Source: Weizmannia acidilactici
GTDB lineage: Bacteria; Bacillota; Bacilli; Bacillales; Bacillaceae_C
Length of the DNA: 64,000 bases
NCBI RefSeq assembly: GCF_008974225.1
Contig: NZ_BKZR01000009.1
Location: forward strand, 37,191-101,190
Direction: 5' to 3'
Shown: positions 15,695-26,100 of the stretch, in pieces
Layout: each line of letters opens with the position of its first letter
Position numbering within the stretch: position 1 is the first letter of the stretch
The notes under the pieces: generated by a model
The model's input: only the letters and a program-made list of their open reading frames with translations
Told to the model about the DNA's origin: nothing
Database searches by the model: none
Translations under genes and position numbers: made by a program

Positions 15695-16130
15695 AAGGGG
15701 CTGTCCTAAAAGAAAAGCTCTTTTTCATCAAGAAATCCCGTCGAATTTTTTCTTGACGGGATTTCTCTGTTTGAAGCCCTTTTTTAAGCAAGAGATTCTG
15801 TTCCTCTGATCAGGAGGTTTGAAGAAGTCAGTAAAGAACGCCTGACAAACTTAAGATTTTAAGTAGGACCTGTTTAAGTTAAGTTTTGCCTTCAAACAGT
15901 TCTGAGTTTCCCTTTCAAGACCGGTTGCTCTCATTTTTCCTCTCCAAACGGTTCTGAGGTGCTCTCTCAAGCTCCATTTTTCTCTCCTAACGGTCCTGAG
16001 ATCTTGTATCAAGACCGATTGCTCCCAACTTTTTCTTTGAAACGGTTCTGAGATCATCCTGTATCAAGACGATTGGCAATCGATTTTTCCCTTCAAACGT
16101 TCTTTAAAATCCTGAATTGGAGCCCCTTTC
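15695..16130. repeat. Intergenic repeat block with about five imperfect 50-bp units
   Basis: After AAGGGGCTGTCCT (near 15695) the core AAAC(A/G)GTTCTGAG or a variant recurs near 15894, 15945, 15988, 16039 and 16095, spaced about 43-54 bases. Each copy is followed by a pyrimidine-rich stretch and TCAAGACCG-type sequence. The block ends in GGAGCCCCTTTCC. It fills the gap between two converging genes and has no credible ORF. The same core occurs in five intergenic gaps of this window. Confidence 0.75.
15731..15766 (+). terminator. Hairpin after the Gly/Tyr-rich gene
   Basis: AGAAATCCCGTC pairs exactly with GACGGGATTTCT across a 12-base loop. The U-run after it is weak (CTCTGTTTG), so this is only a probable terminator. 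Confidence 0.5.
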
Positions 16131-16132
16131 CA

Positions 16133-16732
16133 TCAGCGCCTCGAGACAAACGGGTTGTCCTTTACCCAAAACCGGTACGGGTAATGTTTTGCCTCCCCTG
16201 TATTGTCAATCCCGATTCTCGGGCCGGTCATAATCTGCTCAGGTTTGAACCCTTCCGCAATAAAAAGCGGCCGTTCGTAAAATACGCGCCCGTAATCTTT
16301 CATCGTAATGCCCAACGCTTTCGTTAATTTTCCCGGCCCGTTCGTCAGCTGCTTCACTTCCTTGACTTTTCTGCGTGCAAACATAAGGCCGGTGCCAATG
16401 TACGGTTCTATGGCGCGGATCAAAATCGCTTCAGGTATGTCTTCCAGTCCGCTGACAACGTTAACAAGGCAGTGGGTATGCATTTGATATGTATAAACAT
16501 ACCCGGGGCTTTGGAACATTACTTCCGTTCTTTTCGTCCGCCGGTTGCCGTAACTGTGCGCGGCCCTGTCCCAAGCCCCCATATACGCTTCCGTTTCCAC
16601 AATAAAACCGGCCGCCACCCCTTCTTCCGTCTCCTTCACGAGCAGGCATCCGAGCAACGTGCGGGCCAGTTCCAATGTATTTTTTTCAAAAAACGGCGCT
16701 GCCACCGGCTGAAGCAGCGGTCGTTCACTCAC
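16133..16732 (-). CDS. 3-methyladenine DNA glycosylase (AAG/MPG family)
   Basis: A 199-residue base-excision repair enzyme that removes alkylated purines. Family motifs are visible: ARTLLGCLLV near the N-terminus, IVETEAYMGAWDRAAHSYGNRRTKRTEVMF with the catalytic Glu, then YVYTYQMHTHCLVNVV and NGPGKLTKALGI. The start is GTG at 16732 (VSERPLLQ), preceded by AAAGGAGG; an upstream ATG would add 21 residues without family support. The gene stands 22 bases after an unknown small gene and lies in the block that interrupts the flagellar cluster. Confidence 0.93.
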   Translation of the reverse strand: MSERPLLQPVAAPFFEKNTLELARTLLGCLLVKETEEGVAAGFIVETEAYMGAWDRAAHSYGNRRTKRTEVMFQSPGYVYTYQMHTHCLVNVVSGLEDIPEAILIRAIEPYIGTGLMFARRKVKEVKQLTNGPGKLTKALGITMKDYGRVFYERPLFIAEGFKPEQIMTGPRIGIDNTGEAKHYPYRFWVKDNPFVSRR

Positions 16733-16754
16733 GTCAATTCCTCCTTTCACGCAT

Positions 16755-17084
16755 TTATAGGGTTTTATACAATTTTTTGCTGTCGGAACGTTCAAGCCGC
16801 TGCAGCACAGCGGTTAAAATATATTTAACATAAGAAAGCGCATTAGATCCGCGCCTGCGGATGATATTGAGCTGGGTAATAAATTCAAGAATACTTTCCC
16901 AGCTCATGTAGCGGACCAACAAATCGATTACCTGATCTTTCGTCAATTCCTGATGCTTGTGTTCGCTGATCTGAATATCAATCGTTTCAAATGATTGCAT
17001 GAGAGAGTGGAGAATTTCCCTGACTTGATTCTCACTCAACGGGATCTTTTTAAAATCATCATTTGGTATCTTGATCAAAGCCAA
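16755..17084 (-). CDS. Unknown small protein (109 aa)
   Basis: A 109-residue, mostly helical protein with no signal peptide or TM segment. It has a charged N-terminus (KIPNDDFKKIPLSENQVREILHSLM), a central part (HKHQELTKDQVIDLLVRYMSWESILEFITQL) and a basic tail. It starts at TTG 17084 after AAAGGA. It may be co-transcribed with the downstream DNA glycosylase gene (22-base gap), but I do not recognise the family. Confidence 0.65.
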   Translation of the reverse strand: MALIKIPNDDFKKIPLSENQVREILHSLMQSFETIDIQISEHKHQELTKDQVIDLLVRYMSWESILEFITQLNIIRRRGSNALSYVKYILTAVLQRLERSDSKKLYKTL

Positions 17085-17359
17085 TCACAAATCCTTTCTA
17101 CAAAATATGTGCAAAATGCCGGAAGCAGATGAAAATCATGGATTTACTGCAATCCGGCTCCCCCTCCCCCCCTATGCAAAATGGTTTGAAGCGATTTCCC
17201 TTTTTTGATTTGCTTGGCGGCCATTGCCGGATTTTTCACAATCTGCCCATTTTCTATTATAACTGCAAAGATACTTTCCATTTATATAGAATCATCGCAT
17301 TCAAACGAAACAATACTTTCCGACTAGTTTTTAACAAAAAATTGTGAATGTTTGAAGCT
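17085..17359. other. Intergenic region upstream of the 109-aa gene
   Basis: A stretch of about 275 bases between the LonC-type gene terminator and the TTG start of the unknown gene. It is AT-rich near 17240-17345. No gene or named element is recognised. Confidence 0.4.
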
Positions 17360-17389
17360 AAAAAAAAGCGGGCTTCCATTTCTGCCCGC
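17360..17389 (-). terminator. Terminator of the LonC-type protease gene
   Basis: Minus-strand GCGGGC and GCCCGC pair (10-base loop) and are followed by eight U residues. Confidence 0.8.
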
Positions 17390-17403
17390 CTGCATGTTTC
17401 CAA

Positions 17404-19824
17404 TTATTGATTTGCTTCTTTCACGGATTCATACATTTTATGAAACCGTTCTTCCACTTTCGCGAAAATGGTCCCTTCCGGAAAACGGCCCCCGGCATTC
17501 CGTTCCGCACCCGCGCTTTCCCCTGTTAAAATTTCAATGCCTTCCGAAATATGGCGGACGGCCCAGACATGGAATTTGCCGACTTTCACCGCCTCCACCA
17601 CTTCATCGTTGAGCATCAGGTTGGCAATATTTTGCTGCGGGATGATGACCCCCTGGCGCCCCGTCAAGCCGCGTTCCTTGCAAATCGCAAAAAATCCTTC
17701 TATTTTTTCATTCACGCCGCCAATCGGCTGGATCTCGCCCCATTGGTTGACCGAACCCGTCACGGCAATACCCTGTTGAATCGGCACCCCGGCAAGAGAA
17801 GAAAGCAATACATACAGTTCCGTGCTCGAGGCGCTGTCACCGTCAATGAGCGAGTATGTTTGTTCAAAGGTGATGCTTGCCGAAAGCGGGATCGGATGGT
17901 TTTTCGCAAACACGCCGGATAGAAAGCCGGTTAAAATCAAAAGCCCTTTATTGTGGATTTGACCGCTCAATGACGTTTCGCGTTCGATGTTCATGATGCC
18001 GCTTTTTCCGACAAATGTCCGGGCCGTAATCTTCGTCGGAATGCCGAACGTCGCATCCCTTGTGCCCATCACGGCAAGCCCGTTGATCTGACCGATGCGT
18101 TCACCGTCCGTATCCACCATGATCGTGCCGTTTGCAATCATTTCGCGGTACTGCTCGGATATATGGTTCGCACGGTTCGACTGTTCCTCCAAAGCTTTGC
18201 GGATATGGCCCTCATCCACAAACGGGGCCCCTTCTTTTTTCGCCCAGTAGCTTGATTCGACCAATATTTTTGTGATGTCCTGGAAGCGTGCCGTCAATTT
18301 TTCCTGTTCTTCCGCAAGCCGGGAGCTGTGGTCAATGACTTTTGCGACCGCGCGCCGGTGGAACGGGAGCAGCCCTTTTCTTTCGGCGTAGTTTTTAATA
18401 AAGTGAGCCATTTTGATCCGGTTCTCTTCATTCCGCTTCATGACGGTGTCAAATTCGACTTTTACTTTAAAAAGCTTATGGAAATCTTCGTCCACGCTCG
18501 ACAAAAGATCGTACAAATAATAGGAACCGATGATGATCACTTTAATTTTCAGCGGAATCGGCTCCGGCTTCAGGCCGCTTGCCGGAAATACGCCCCGTTC
18601 CGCAAACGGGTCCTCGATCTGGATTTGCCCCGTCTGCAGCGCGCGTTTCAACAGCGTCCACGCATACGGCTGCTGGAGCAGTTCCGCTGCCTGTAAAATT
18701 AAATACCCGCCATTGGCCAGATGCATGGCGCCTGGTTTAACAAACGTGAAGTCGGTTGTCCAGCTGCCGAAAGCGCCGCGGTATTCAATTTTCCCGAACA
18801 GATTTTGGTACGTCGGGTTCGTTTCGTAAATGACAGGAGCGCCCGACCGATTTTTATGGCTGACAAGCAAATTGACGGCGTAGCGGTGCAGCTGCTGTTC
18901 TTTGCTACCGGCCAGCGCCTGAGCGACAATGTTTTCCTCTTCCTGGTCCGTTAAGAAAAGGGAAAAATGCTCGACTACATCATGGTAATATTCTTCCAAA
19001 TAGTTGAGCACTTTCGGAATATCGTGATAAGCTTCTTTCAATGGCTGGAAAAGGCCTTCAATTGCAAACGCAGCCGTCTGTTTATTAAAACGGTCCAAAT
19101 TTTTCCGGAGCTGTTCTTCAATTTTCCGGATTTGGTAAAGGGTTTCGTTGATTTTTTCTCCGAGCTGTTTTTCCCGCTCTTTCAACTTTTCTTTATTTGC
19201 ATCCGACAGCTGTTCGTATTCCTGTTTTTCCATCGGCCGGCCGAAAAAGAGCGGGAAACTTTGAATGCCTGCGGGCGTGCGCTCCAATTTAAAATTCAAA
19301 TCAGCCGCAAACGCCTCCGTCTCTTTCCAAAGCGCTTCGACCTGGTTTTGAGACTCATCAATGATGCTGCGCTTTTTCTTTTCCGTTTCTTCATTGGAAA
19401 ATGTCGCGCGGATTTCCCTTTCAATGTCAATGAGAAGGTTTTCCATTCTGCGCTGGAATTGGATGCCGCTTCCTGCCGGCAAATTAATGACAAGCGGGCG
19501 GTCCGGGTTTTCAAAATTGTTCACATAGCACCAGTCATCCGGCACCGGCCGCTCTTTCGCCAGTTTCTTGACGCTGTGCTGTGTGTACGTCATTCTCCCT
19601 GTTCCGGACGGGCCGACAACAAATAAATTGTAGCCGGACTGTTCCACAGACAACCCGAAATCCATTGCCTGCTCCGCCCGCTGCTGCCCGATCATTTCAT
19701 TCGGCAGCGTTTCCAAATCTGCTGTCGTTTCAAAGGGAAACTGCTCTGGGCTACATTCCGAACGCAATTTTGAGACAGGCACCCGGTGAATAGATAAGAC
19801 GGTTTCATATTCTTCCTGATTCAT
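17404..19824 (-). CDS. Lon-family peptidase of the LonC / COG1067 type
   Basis: An 806-residue protein. Residues about 40-75 hold an AAA-like entry (NEMIGQQRAEQAMDFGL and VVGPSGTGRMTYT). A long helical, charged insert follows (about 110-300). An AAA core (LANGGYLILQAAELL) comes next, and the C-terminal Lon protease domain has the catalytic pair Ser664 (GDSASS) and Lys707 (GVNEKIE), spaced 43 residues as in E. coli Lon. The Walker A motif lacks its Lys (Arg instead). Domain order and low Walker conservation match the ATP-independent LonC proteases of COG1067 (for example Meiothermus LonC). The start at 19824 follows GGGAGGGA. Substrates are unknown. Confidence 0.88.
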   Translation of the reverse strand: MNQEEYETVLSIHRVPVSKLRSECSPEQFPFETTADLETLPNEMIGQQRAEQAMDFGLSVEQSGYNLFVVGPSGTGRMTYTQHSVKKLAKERPVPDDWCYVNNFENPDRPLVINLPAGSGIQFQRRMENLLIDIEREIRATFSNEETEKKKRSIIDESQNQVEALWKETEAFAADLNFKLERTPAGIQSFPLFFGRPMEKQEYEQLSDANKEKLKEREKQLGEKINETLYQIRKIEEQLRKNLDRFNKQTAAFAIEGLFQPLKEAYHDIPKVLNYLEEYYHDVVEHFSLFLTDQEEENIVAQALAGSKEQQLHRYAVNLLVSHKNRSGAPVIYETNPTYQNLFGKIEYRGAFGSWTTDFTFVKPGAMHLANGGYLILQAAELLQQPYAWTLLKRALQTGQIQIEDPFAERGVFPASGLKPEPIPLKIKVIIIGSYYLYDLLSSVDEDFHKLFKVKVEFDTVMKRNEENRIKMAHFIKNYAERKGLLPFHRRAVAKVIDHSSRLAEEQEKLTARFQDITKILVESSYWAKKEGAPFVDEGHIRKALEEQSNRANHISEQYREMIANGTIMVDTDGERIGQINGLAVMGTRDATFGIPTKITARTFVGKSGIMNIERETSLSGQIHNKGLLILTGFLSGVFAKNHPIPLSASITFEQTYSLIDGDSASSTELYVLLSSLAGVPIQQGIAVTGSVNQWGEIQPIGGVNEKIEGFFAICKERGLTGRQGVIIPQQNIANLMLNDEVVEAVKVGKFHVWAVRHISEGIEILTGESAGAERNAGGRFPEGTIFAKVEERFHKMYESVKEANQ

Positions 19825-20131
19825 ACCAATCCCTCCCATATGGGCCATGTCTGGCATACGGCATGCCCTTACATAAAACATTCGACATGTTCACCGGATT
19901 CCCTGCAAAGTTCGGGAAGAATGTTTAAGGGTGAGCAAAAAAGCAGGCATATTTACGGAAATGGCCGACTCCAGCCGATATGTTTTATGCCGATGCACGA
20001 AGGGAAATATTTTAGAAAAAAGAAGTGGAAATGATGGCGGAAAAGCAGCTGAAAAAGGAAGAAGAAAAAATCAAAGGGAAACAAAGAAGCAGGCCGACGG
20101 GCGATGGATAGGGAGGAAGAAAACAGCAAAT
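19825..20131. other. Intergenic region upstream of the LonC-type gene
   Basis: About 300 bases, purine-rich on the plus strand (19930-20130). It holds the LonC-gene ribosome-binding site and presumably its promoter. The short frames here lack ribosome-binding sites and look random. Confidence 0.4.
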
Positions 20132-20170
20132 AAAAAAACAGGGGGAGCATTGAACAGATGCTGCCCCTGT
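20132..20170 (-). terminator. Terminator of the 20207-20753 gene
   Basis: Minus-strand CAGGGGCAGCAT and ATGCTCCCCCTG pair around CTGTTCA and are followed by seven U residues. Confidence 0.8.
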
Positions 20171-20206
20171 TTCGTTTAACGGCAACATGCCGTTGCCATG
20201 GAAACT

Positions 20207-20753
20207 TCAAGCGCATCGAGCAATTTTTCGGCTGAGGAAATCAGGCTTTAAAGCGCCCACTGCCTGCACCACTTCTTTTTCTTCAATCGCTGCTGACAAA
20301 TCTTGCAGGAACTCTTCCATTGAATCAGCAGTTTTGGCGACTTGCAGCCAGTTGAAAAGTTTCTCTTTATTTTGTTTAATTATTCCAACTGCCCGGACCA
20401 TCCACCGCATTTTTTCCATAAGCCCGGATAACATTTGCCATGCTTCTTCAGCTAAAGGGCCGGTTAAGACTTCCAGCACTTTCAACGCCGGGACAGCTCT
20501 CTTAAAATAGTTGAATAATGATAAAACTATTTCATGGGTGAATTCATTGTACGTCTTTAATACCATTTCAAGCTCTTGTATGTACTGTATATGTTTTTCC
20601 AAGTAACGCGAAAATTCATGGCTGATTTTTTCCCCATCCTCAATGAAGTGACTGAAAAAAGCATGATGGCCGTCTGCAGCATGGATTTTGCTGATGATCT
20701 CCGTCGCGCCCGGATTTTCCAATGATCGTCTCTTGGTTTATCGTTAACTTCAT
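20207..20753 (-). pseudogene. Unknown helical protein, apparently frameshifted near its start
   Basis: A good start (ATG 20753 behind GGAGGTATAAAG) opens a frame reading MKLTINQETIIGKSG, which then runs into unlikely sequence and a stop after 37 codons. From about 20722 a second frame continues for 171 residues (TEIISKIHAADGHHAFFSHFIEDGEK ... LSRKIARCA). It is mainly helical and has only a TTG without a ribosome-binding site. One inserted or lost base around 20700-20725 would join both into a protein of about 180 residues. I do not recognise the family. It could be a true mutation, a sequencing error or, less likely, programmed frameshifting. Confidence 0.6.
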
Positions 20754-21343
20754 CTTTATACCTCCAATGTCACCCCTATTTTATCTGATATTTGATACGT
20801 TTGAAAGATGAAATTTTTTAACATGCGGAGCCGCTGATTGGCAGCTCCGCAGGGATTTAGCATGAATCAACATTTAAAATTCGTAATTTCATTAAAAGGA
20901 AATTAGACAAACATGCTAATGAATGAGCCAGACGAAATTTTCAAATTTGACTTCAAGCTGTACTTCTATCTTTTTACATCAATAAATAATGGCTTCATAG
21001 TAGTTTCTTGATAAGTTTCCAGTACTCCAAACCTTCGAGATAATTAAGAAGGAAAAGTATCCAACGCTCCTTAACACTGAACTCTTTTAGCTAATCAGAA
21101 TTTTATATTGTCTAATAACGGGTCCACAATACACAAGCACCAAATCATAAGATTAAAGTCAAGAGTTACCTCTTGCCATTAAAGATTTCCAACGAGTTAA
21201 TAGCTAGTACTTATTTGATAGAAATCCTATACACTAAATGTTTTAATAGAGTGACAGACATCGGTCAAATTGACATTACAGGCTAAATGATTTACAACAT
21301 CGAGAAAAAATTATACTCCCATAGACTAACACAGGTCGATTTT
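20754..21343. other. AT-rich non-coding stretch at the edge of the flagellar island
   Basis: About 590 bases that become strongly AT-rich from roughly 20870 rightward, marking the left boundary of the low-GC island. It holds a short decayed frame (20995-21090). No promoter, RNA gene or insertion-sequence end is recognised. Confidence 0.5.
20995..21090 (-). pseudogene. Possible C-terminal remnant of a lost island gene
   Basis: A 31-codon frame without a start reads LKEFSVKERWILFLL followed by NYLEGLEYWKLIKKLL and a stop. The composition looks protein-like, and stops interrupt every frame upstream. It may be the tail of a gene deleted or decayed from the AT-rich island; weak evidence. Confidence 0.25.
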
Positions 21344-22789
21344 TCAAAGGCTTAACGCTTGTACTAAAATTTTCCCAAGCTTGATTGCGCCTAAATCGTT
21401 GAGGTGATCATAATCATAAAATTCATCATTTTTAAAATAAGTAGAATTAAATAAATCTATCAATTTGAAACGATACTTTTCTTGGAGTGGCTCCATACAA
21501 GCGTAAAAATCGGAAATCAAGCCCGGATTAATGCTATTTCGATAATATTCTGTTACAGGAGGAACGTATAGAATAATTTCCACCCCACGGTTATTCATCT
21601 CCTCTAAGAAATCCGCAAACAATTTTTGATTTTCCTGAACTGTAGAAGCATATTTAAAAAACTTATTATGGCTTGCTGCACGCTTTTGGGCTCGCTCACG
21701 GTTTGTTATATCATCATGTTTAAGAATTTCACTGTCCATACGTGGATAAGAAAAGTAATGTGAATCTTCAAATCTTTTTTTTGCGTTTTCGACATATTGA
21801 TTCGCCAATACTTCAAATGAAAAAAGATGTTTTTTTAGTGGAGTAACTGACTTTAAGAAAATTTGTGTATCATCGTCCGGATTTCCTGGAAAATTGTGCT
21901 TATCCTTAAATACAGGGTAATTCACTTCAGTTATACGTTTGTATTGATAAATAGAAGTTGAAAGAGATAAATCGTAGCCCCAGAAGTAATAGGCGAAAGA
22001 AATAATACAGTGAGTAATGTTCGGATTGTAGGCAAGCGCAGTACGGATTGTTTTTAGGGTATAATATAGATCTTGTGCATCTATTGCTACATTACGCGCA
22101 GGTAATGGCATTTGCTCCTCGAACAACCCACACATCGTATAGGAGGAACCCGCGAGCAAAATTCTAATATCCGATCGTCTTTTCAAACTTTCCAACTTTG
22201 CTTCAAGGTAAAGTCGATCGTGTGTGTAATAATCAAGATTTTTCAAATCAGCAATCATAGCACCTACTGAATCCACAATTTCTTCTACCTGAAAGCAAAA
22301 ATTCGCATGTGCCAATTCCTTTTTTTGCAGTCTTCCAGAATAAACTAATACAGAAAAGTCCGGAGAATTTTCCTGAAACTGAGGAATGGATTCTGGCATT
22401 TTTGAGTACAAGGGCAATTCCGTTACAGATTGTACATACCTGATATTAACCGGAAGATCTCGCGCTGTGCAGTTATACAAATAGATGTGAAATCGTGTAT
22501 TCTTAAACAGGGAAGACTCGAATTGTTCAAGAAGAGATAGTAATTTAAGCCTGCTCGTGGGGCTTACAGGTACACTTTTGAAAGCAGAAAGTAATTGGGT
22601 CACATGCTCAAATAAAGAAAGAAAAACCTTATTACTATGATACAATGGATGTAATTTGATGCAGATTTTAGCGACAACAGGCAAAATTTTTATGAATTCA
22701 GAGTCTTCCATCATATTGCGGGATAACATATTGCACAATTTATCAATCGTTATGATTACCGAAGTAGTCTCTTTTTTGGTGATATCCAT
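21344..22789 (-). CDS. SGNH-fold-like protein, candidate flagellin-glycan modifier
   Basis: A 481-residue cytoplasmic-looking protein. The N-terminal 150 residues are helical (KILPVVAKICIKLHP ... LLSLLEQFESSLF) and unrecognised. From about residue 205 it shows a block-I-like IRILLAGSSYTMCG (Ser near 215) and ends with FYDYDHLNDLGAIKLGKIL, a D-x-x-H block V (D459 and H462). This suggests an SGNH/GDSL esterase or acyltransferase-like fold (DltD/AlgX-like ends). The start at 22789 has GAGGGTC upstream. Base composition is much more AT-rich than the genes around the island. It follows the big glycosyltransferase downstream of hag, so a role in modifying flagellin or its glycan is inferred. No homologue is recognised with certainty. 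Confidence 0.7.
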   Translation of the reverse strand: MDITKKETTSVIITIDKLCNMLSRNMMEDSEFIKILPVVAKICIKLHPLYHSNKVFLSLFEHVTQLLSAFKSVPVSPTSRLKLLSLLEQFESSLFKNTRFHIYLYNCTARDLPVNIRYVQSVTELPLYSKMPESIPQFQENSPDFSVLVYSGRLQKKELAHANFCFQVEEIVDSVGAMIADLKNLDYYTHDRLYLEAKLESLKRRSDIRILLAGSSYTMCGLFEEQMPLPARNVAIDAQDLYYTLKTIRTALAYNPNITHCIISFAYYFWGYDLSLSTSIYQYKRITEVNYPVFKDKHNFPGNPDDDTQIFLKSVTPLKKHLFSFEVLANQYVENAKKRFEDSHYFSYPRMDSEILKHDDITNRERAQKRAASHNKFFKYASTVQENQKLFADFLEEMNNRGVEIILYVPPVTEYYRNSINPGLISDFYACMEPLQEKYRFKLIDLFNSTYFKNDEFYDYDHLNDLGAIKLGKILVQALSL

Positions 22790-23136
22790 TTTTTGACCCT
22801 CTTCTACATTTGTTAATAAGGGAAAACGTCTAATTTTCCCTCTTCCCAATTCCTACATATTCTATGACAAATGAATGATTTATAAGTTAGCAAGCTCGGT
22901 AAATTCTTTAAAATGAATTTGAGATTATACAAATATCATTCACTTAATTTTCTTGAATTTAACATATCTATTAAGTTCCGACATTGTATATTGGGTATAA
23001 ATATGTTCACAGCTATTATTTTTCACAATTAATCTCGTTATTTTAATTTGGAGTACTAAAAAACGGGGCCAAAATGTTTAAATATTAATTAAACACTTTG
23101 AACTCCCAATTAGTATAACTCCATAAAAAGCTAATT
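22790..23136. other. AT-rich spacer between the two island genes
   Basis: About 350 AT-rich bases between the glycosyltransferase and the SGNH-like gene. The only feature I can support is the ribosome-binding site of the downstream gene. The length suggests the two genes may not form a tight operon. Confidence 0.4.
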
Positions 23137-26100
23137 TTAAAACCCAAAAATTTGCTTTCGGAGACTGTATAAGAATGGATTTTCTTTAGCTGTTGACTTT
23201 TCGCCGTTTATAAGGGAAATGATTTCATCTGCAGCCCTACTACCAGAATTTCCATCTCTAAACTGATCTAAATTATACAAGACATCAAATAACTCACTCT
23301 TTTGCTTTATAAATAAATTATTATCTTTTAGATACAGTCTAAGATCATCCCCTTTTTCCAAATTTATAATTTTTTCTCTAATTCTTACTTCATTGCTCCC
23401 ATCCTTACGTAATACTTGCGAGGTTGGATTTAATAACAATATATTTTGTTCTGCCAAGATAGCATCAAATATGATCCCACTATTATCTGAAATTACAAAA
23501 TCAGATATAGCAAAAAGCGAAAATAGATCGCTTTGATCACTAGTTACATTATTAAAATTGTGCAGGATCTTCTCTCGGCGGTATTGTTCACTCTCTCTAA
23601 ATGCAGTGCCATGATGCATTTTAATAATGATATTATAATCTTTCTCTAATTCCTTAATATCATCAATCCAGTCGTCAATTGAACTTAAATGGCCGTACGT
23701 TGGAGCGTATAAAATGGTTTTCTTATTTTCGTCAATTAGAAACTTTTCTTTTATTTCCTCAAGATTATCAAATTTATTTTTAAACCATTTATCAAATTTG
23801 GGATTACCAACAATTACACAGTTGTTATAGATATTTAATCTATTGTAATCATAACGACCATAACAAAGAATTTTATCGTAGAAAACATTCCACCAAGCAA
23901 AGTTCCAAGTATCTTTAGCTAATCCATACATCACTCGTACTTGCTTATATGCTATCTCGTTTAACCAATTAGAATAATAACAACTTACCATGCAATCATA
24001 TTTAAAGTGATTCTTCATTATCATGGAAACAGTATAAGCATCAATATCATTTCGATCTAGATTCTGAAGAAATTCCATTAAGTCATCATACATATAACTT
24101 GTTTCGGAATGTTCTTGAAAATAATCATTTATCACAAGATGACAGTTAATACCTTTATTTAATAATTCATTAATAATAGATTCATAGACATAGTAATGAA
24201 AAGTAGTTTCTAGAAAAAAGCCCACAGTTCTAACCGGACTTCCATTCGATTGTAATTCTATACTGTCACTTTTGATTAAGCTGTATAAATAAGCTAGTTC
24301 TTGACTTCCTGTATAATAAGAAAAAGCAATATTTGTAATCTGATCTATATCCCAATCACGGACACTTTCAAATTCCAAATGTAATAATAAAGCATACTTA
24401 AACAATCTATAATCAATTTTTTCATAACTAATAGCAGTAATAATTTTTTCTTTCGCTTGAAGCCCTTCGCCTTCTTCAAAATAATATTCTACTAAATTTA
24501 CAAACGTATCGATATCATAAAAAACAGGATCTACATTATTATAAATTTGTATTGCTTCTTTTTTGTAATGATATTGGTACATTAAATGTGCTATTGGCAA
24601 TAGTATTTCTTGCTCGGTACCTATCTTCTCAGCCAGTTTTCCAAAAAGACTAAGTTGATTAAATTGTAATGTTCTTTCCACTAGTATAAGAATATCTTTC
24701 GAACAATTGTAGGATGTATTATTATTAGTGAAAAGATACTCCATTAATTGTTTGATGTTTTCTTCTTTTACTAAATTGAATATTAATCTGATAATACTGA
24801 TATCTTTAAGTTCAAAGCAGAATAAAATCAAATCATAAATATCAATACAACCATTTTTTATAATCTCATTTAATTGCTCTAAGGTACGTGTTTCAATAAA
24901 CTTTTTAAGTGCAGCTGTATTGCCTTTGCTTAGTTCTAACTTGATATTGAAACCTTCCTTAATTAAGCCATTATCCACTTGTTCTGCATAATGGCGGGCT
25001 ATATCAAATTGTGAAAGCGAGATAAACAGGCGGATAAACTTAAACAAATCATAATTATTATTTATTAGATTATTATGATTAATAAAAGAAACTATTTCGC
25101 GTTCTTCCTCTCTCTCCGTTAAAATTTGCATTAAACCAATAAGAGATCGGTTGCAGTACTTATTAAGTGTTAATGCCTTTGTAAAATGGTAAACAGATTT
25201 TTCATAATTTTTCTCTTTTTGATAAATGATACCGAGAGCTCTGTGCGGAAAATATTCAAGATAATCCACGCTTGAAATAATGTTTTGGTAATCTTCCTGT
25301 TTATCAATCAATTCTTCAAATTCTGTAATTGCATCTTGGTAACGATGTTGATCTAAATAAATAATTCCTTTTAAACATTTAAAATCAGGAGATTCGCTGT
25401 ATATTTGTTCTGCATCGCTAATTACATTCAACGCATCCTTGTAACGCTGCAGAGTAATGAGACAATTTATGATTTGAACCACACAAAACGATACCCAGCT
25501 GTAACGAAGGTCCGGTTTGTTTTGATAGGCTTTCAGATACGCCTCTAAAGCTTTTTCAGTATCTCCCTGCGATTGATATTCATTTCCTAAATTAAAATAA
25601 TCAAAAGCATTACTCTCTGAAAAACTCATTTCTTTTTCAAGTAAAAATTGATTTCTCTTATTTTTATTTTTTTCTTTTACTACACTTGCTAAGTATCCTG
25701 AATGGTAAAGAATTAAGCTTGAAGAACCTACTTTAAGCTCACCTTCACTTTTCCTCAATTGTTCATGTATGGTCCTTGAAAAGGTAATTGCAGGATTATT
25801 TTTGTAAATTCTTAAGCCGTGGTGCTGAATAATCCTTTCTCCATGCATACCTGAAAAGTTGTATATTTTTACTTCAAAAGCATCATATTGATTCTTTAAT
25901 TCATCAATTGCAGCTTGTAAATTGTTTGGATCAACATATTCATCTGCATCCATGACCAATATCCATTGTCCAGACGCCTTAGACTGGGCAAAATTCCGGG
26001 CATCTGCAAAACTATCGGTCCACTCAAAATCATAAACATGATCAACGTATTGCAATGCGATTTCTTTCGTTTTGTCTGTGGAGCCAGTATCGACAATCAC

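Noticed and set aside
18967..19626. Long plus-strand frame antisense to the LonC-type gene
   Set aside because: Phe/Leu-rich shadow of a Lys/Glu-rich coiled region on the other strand.
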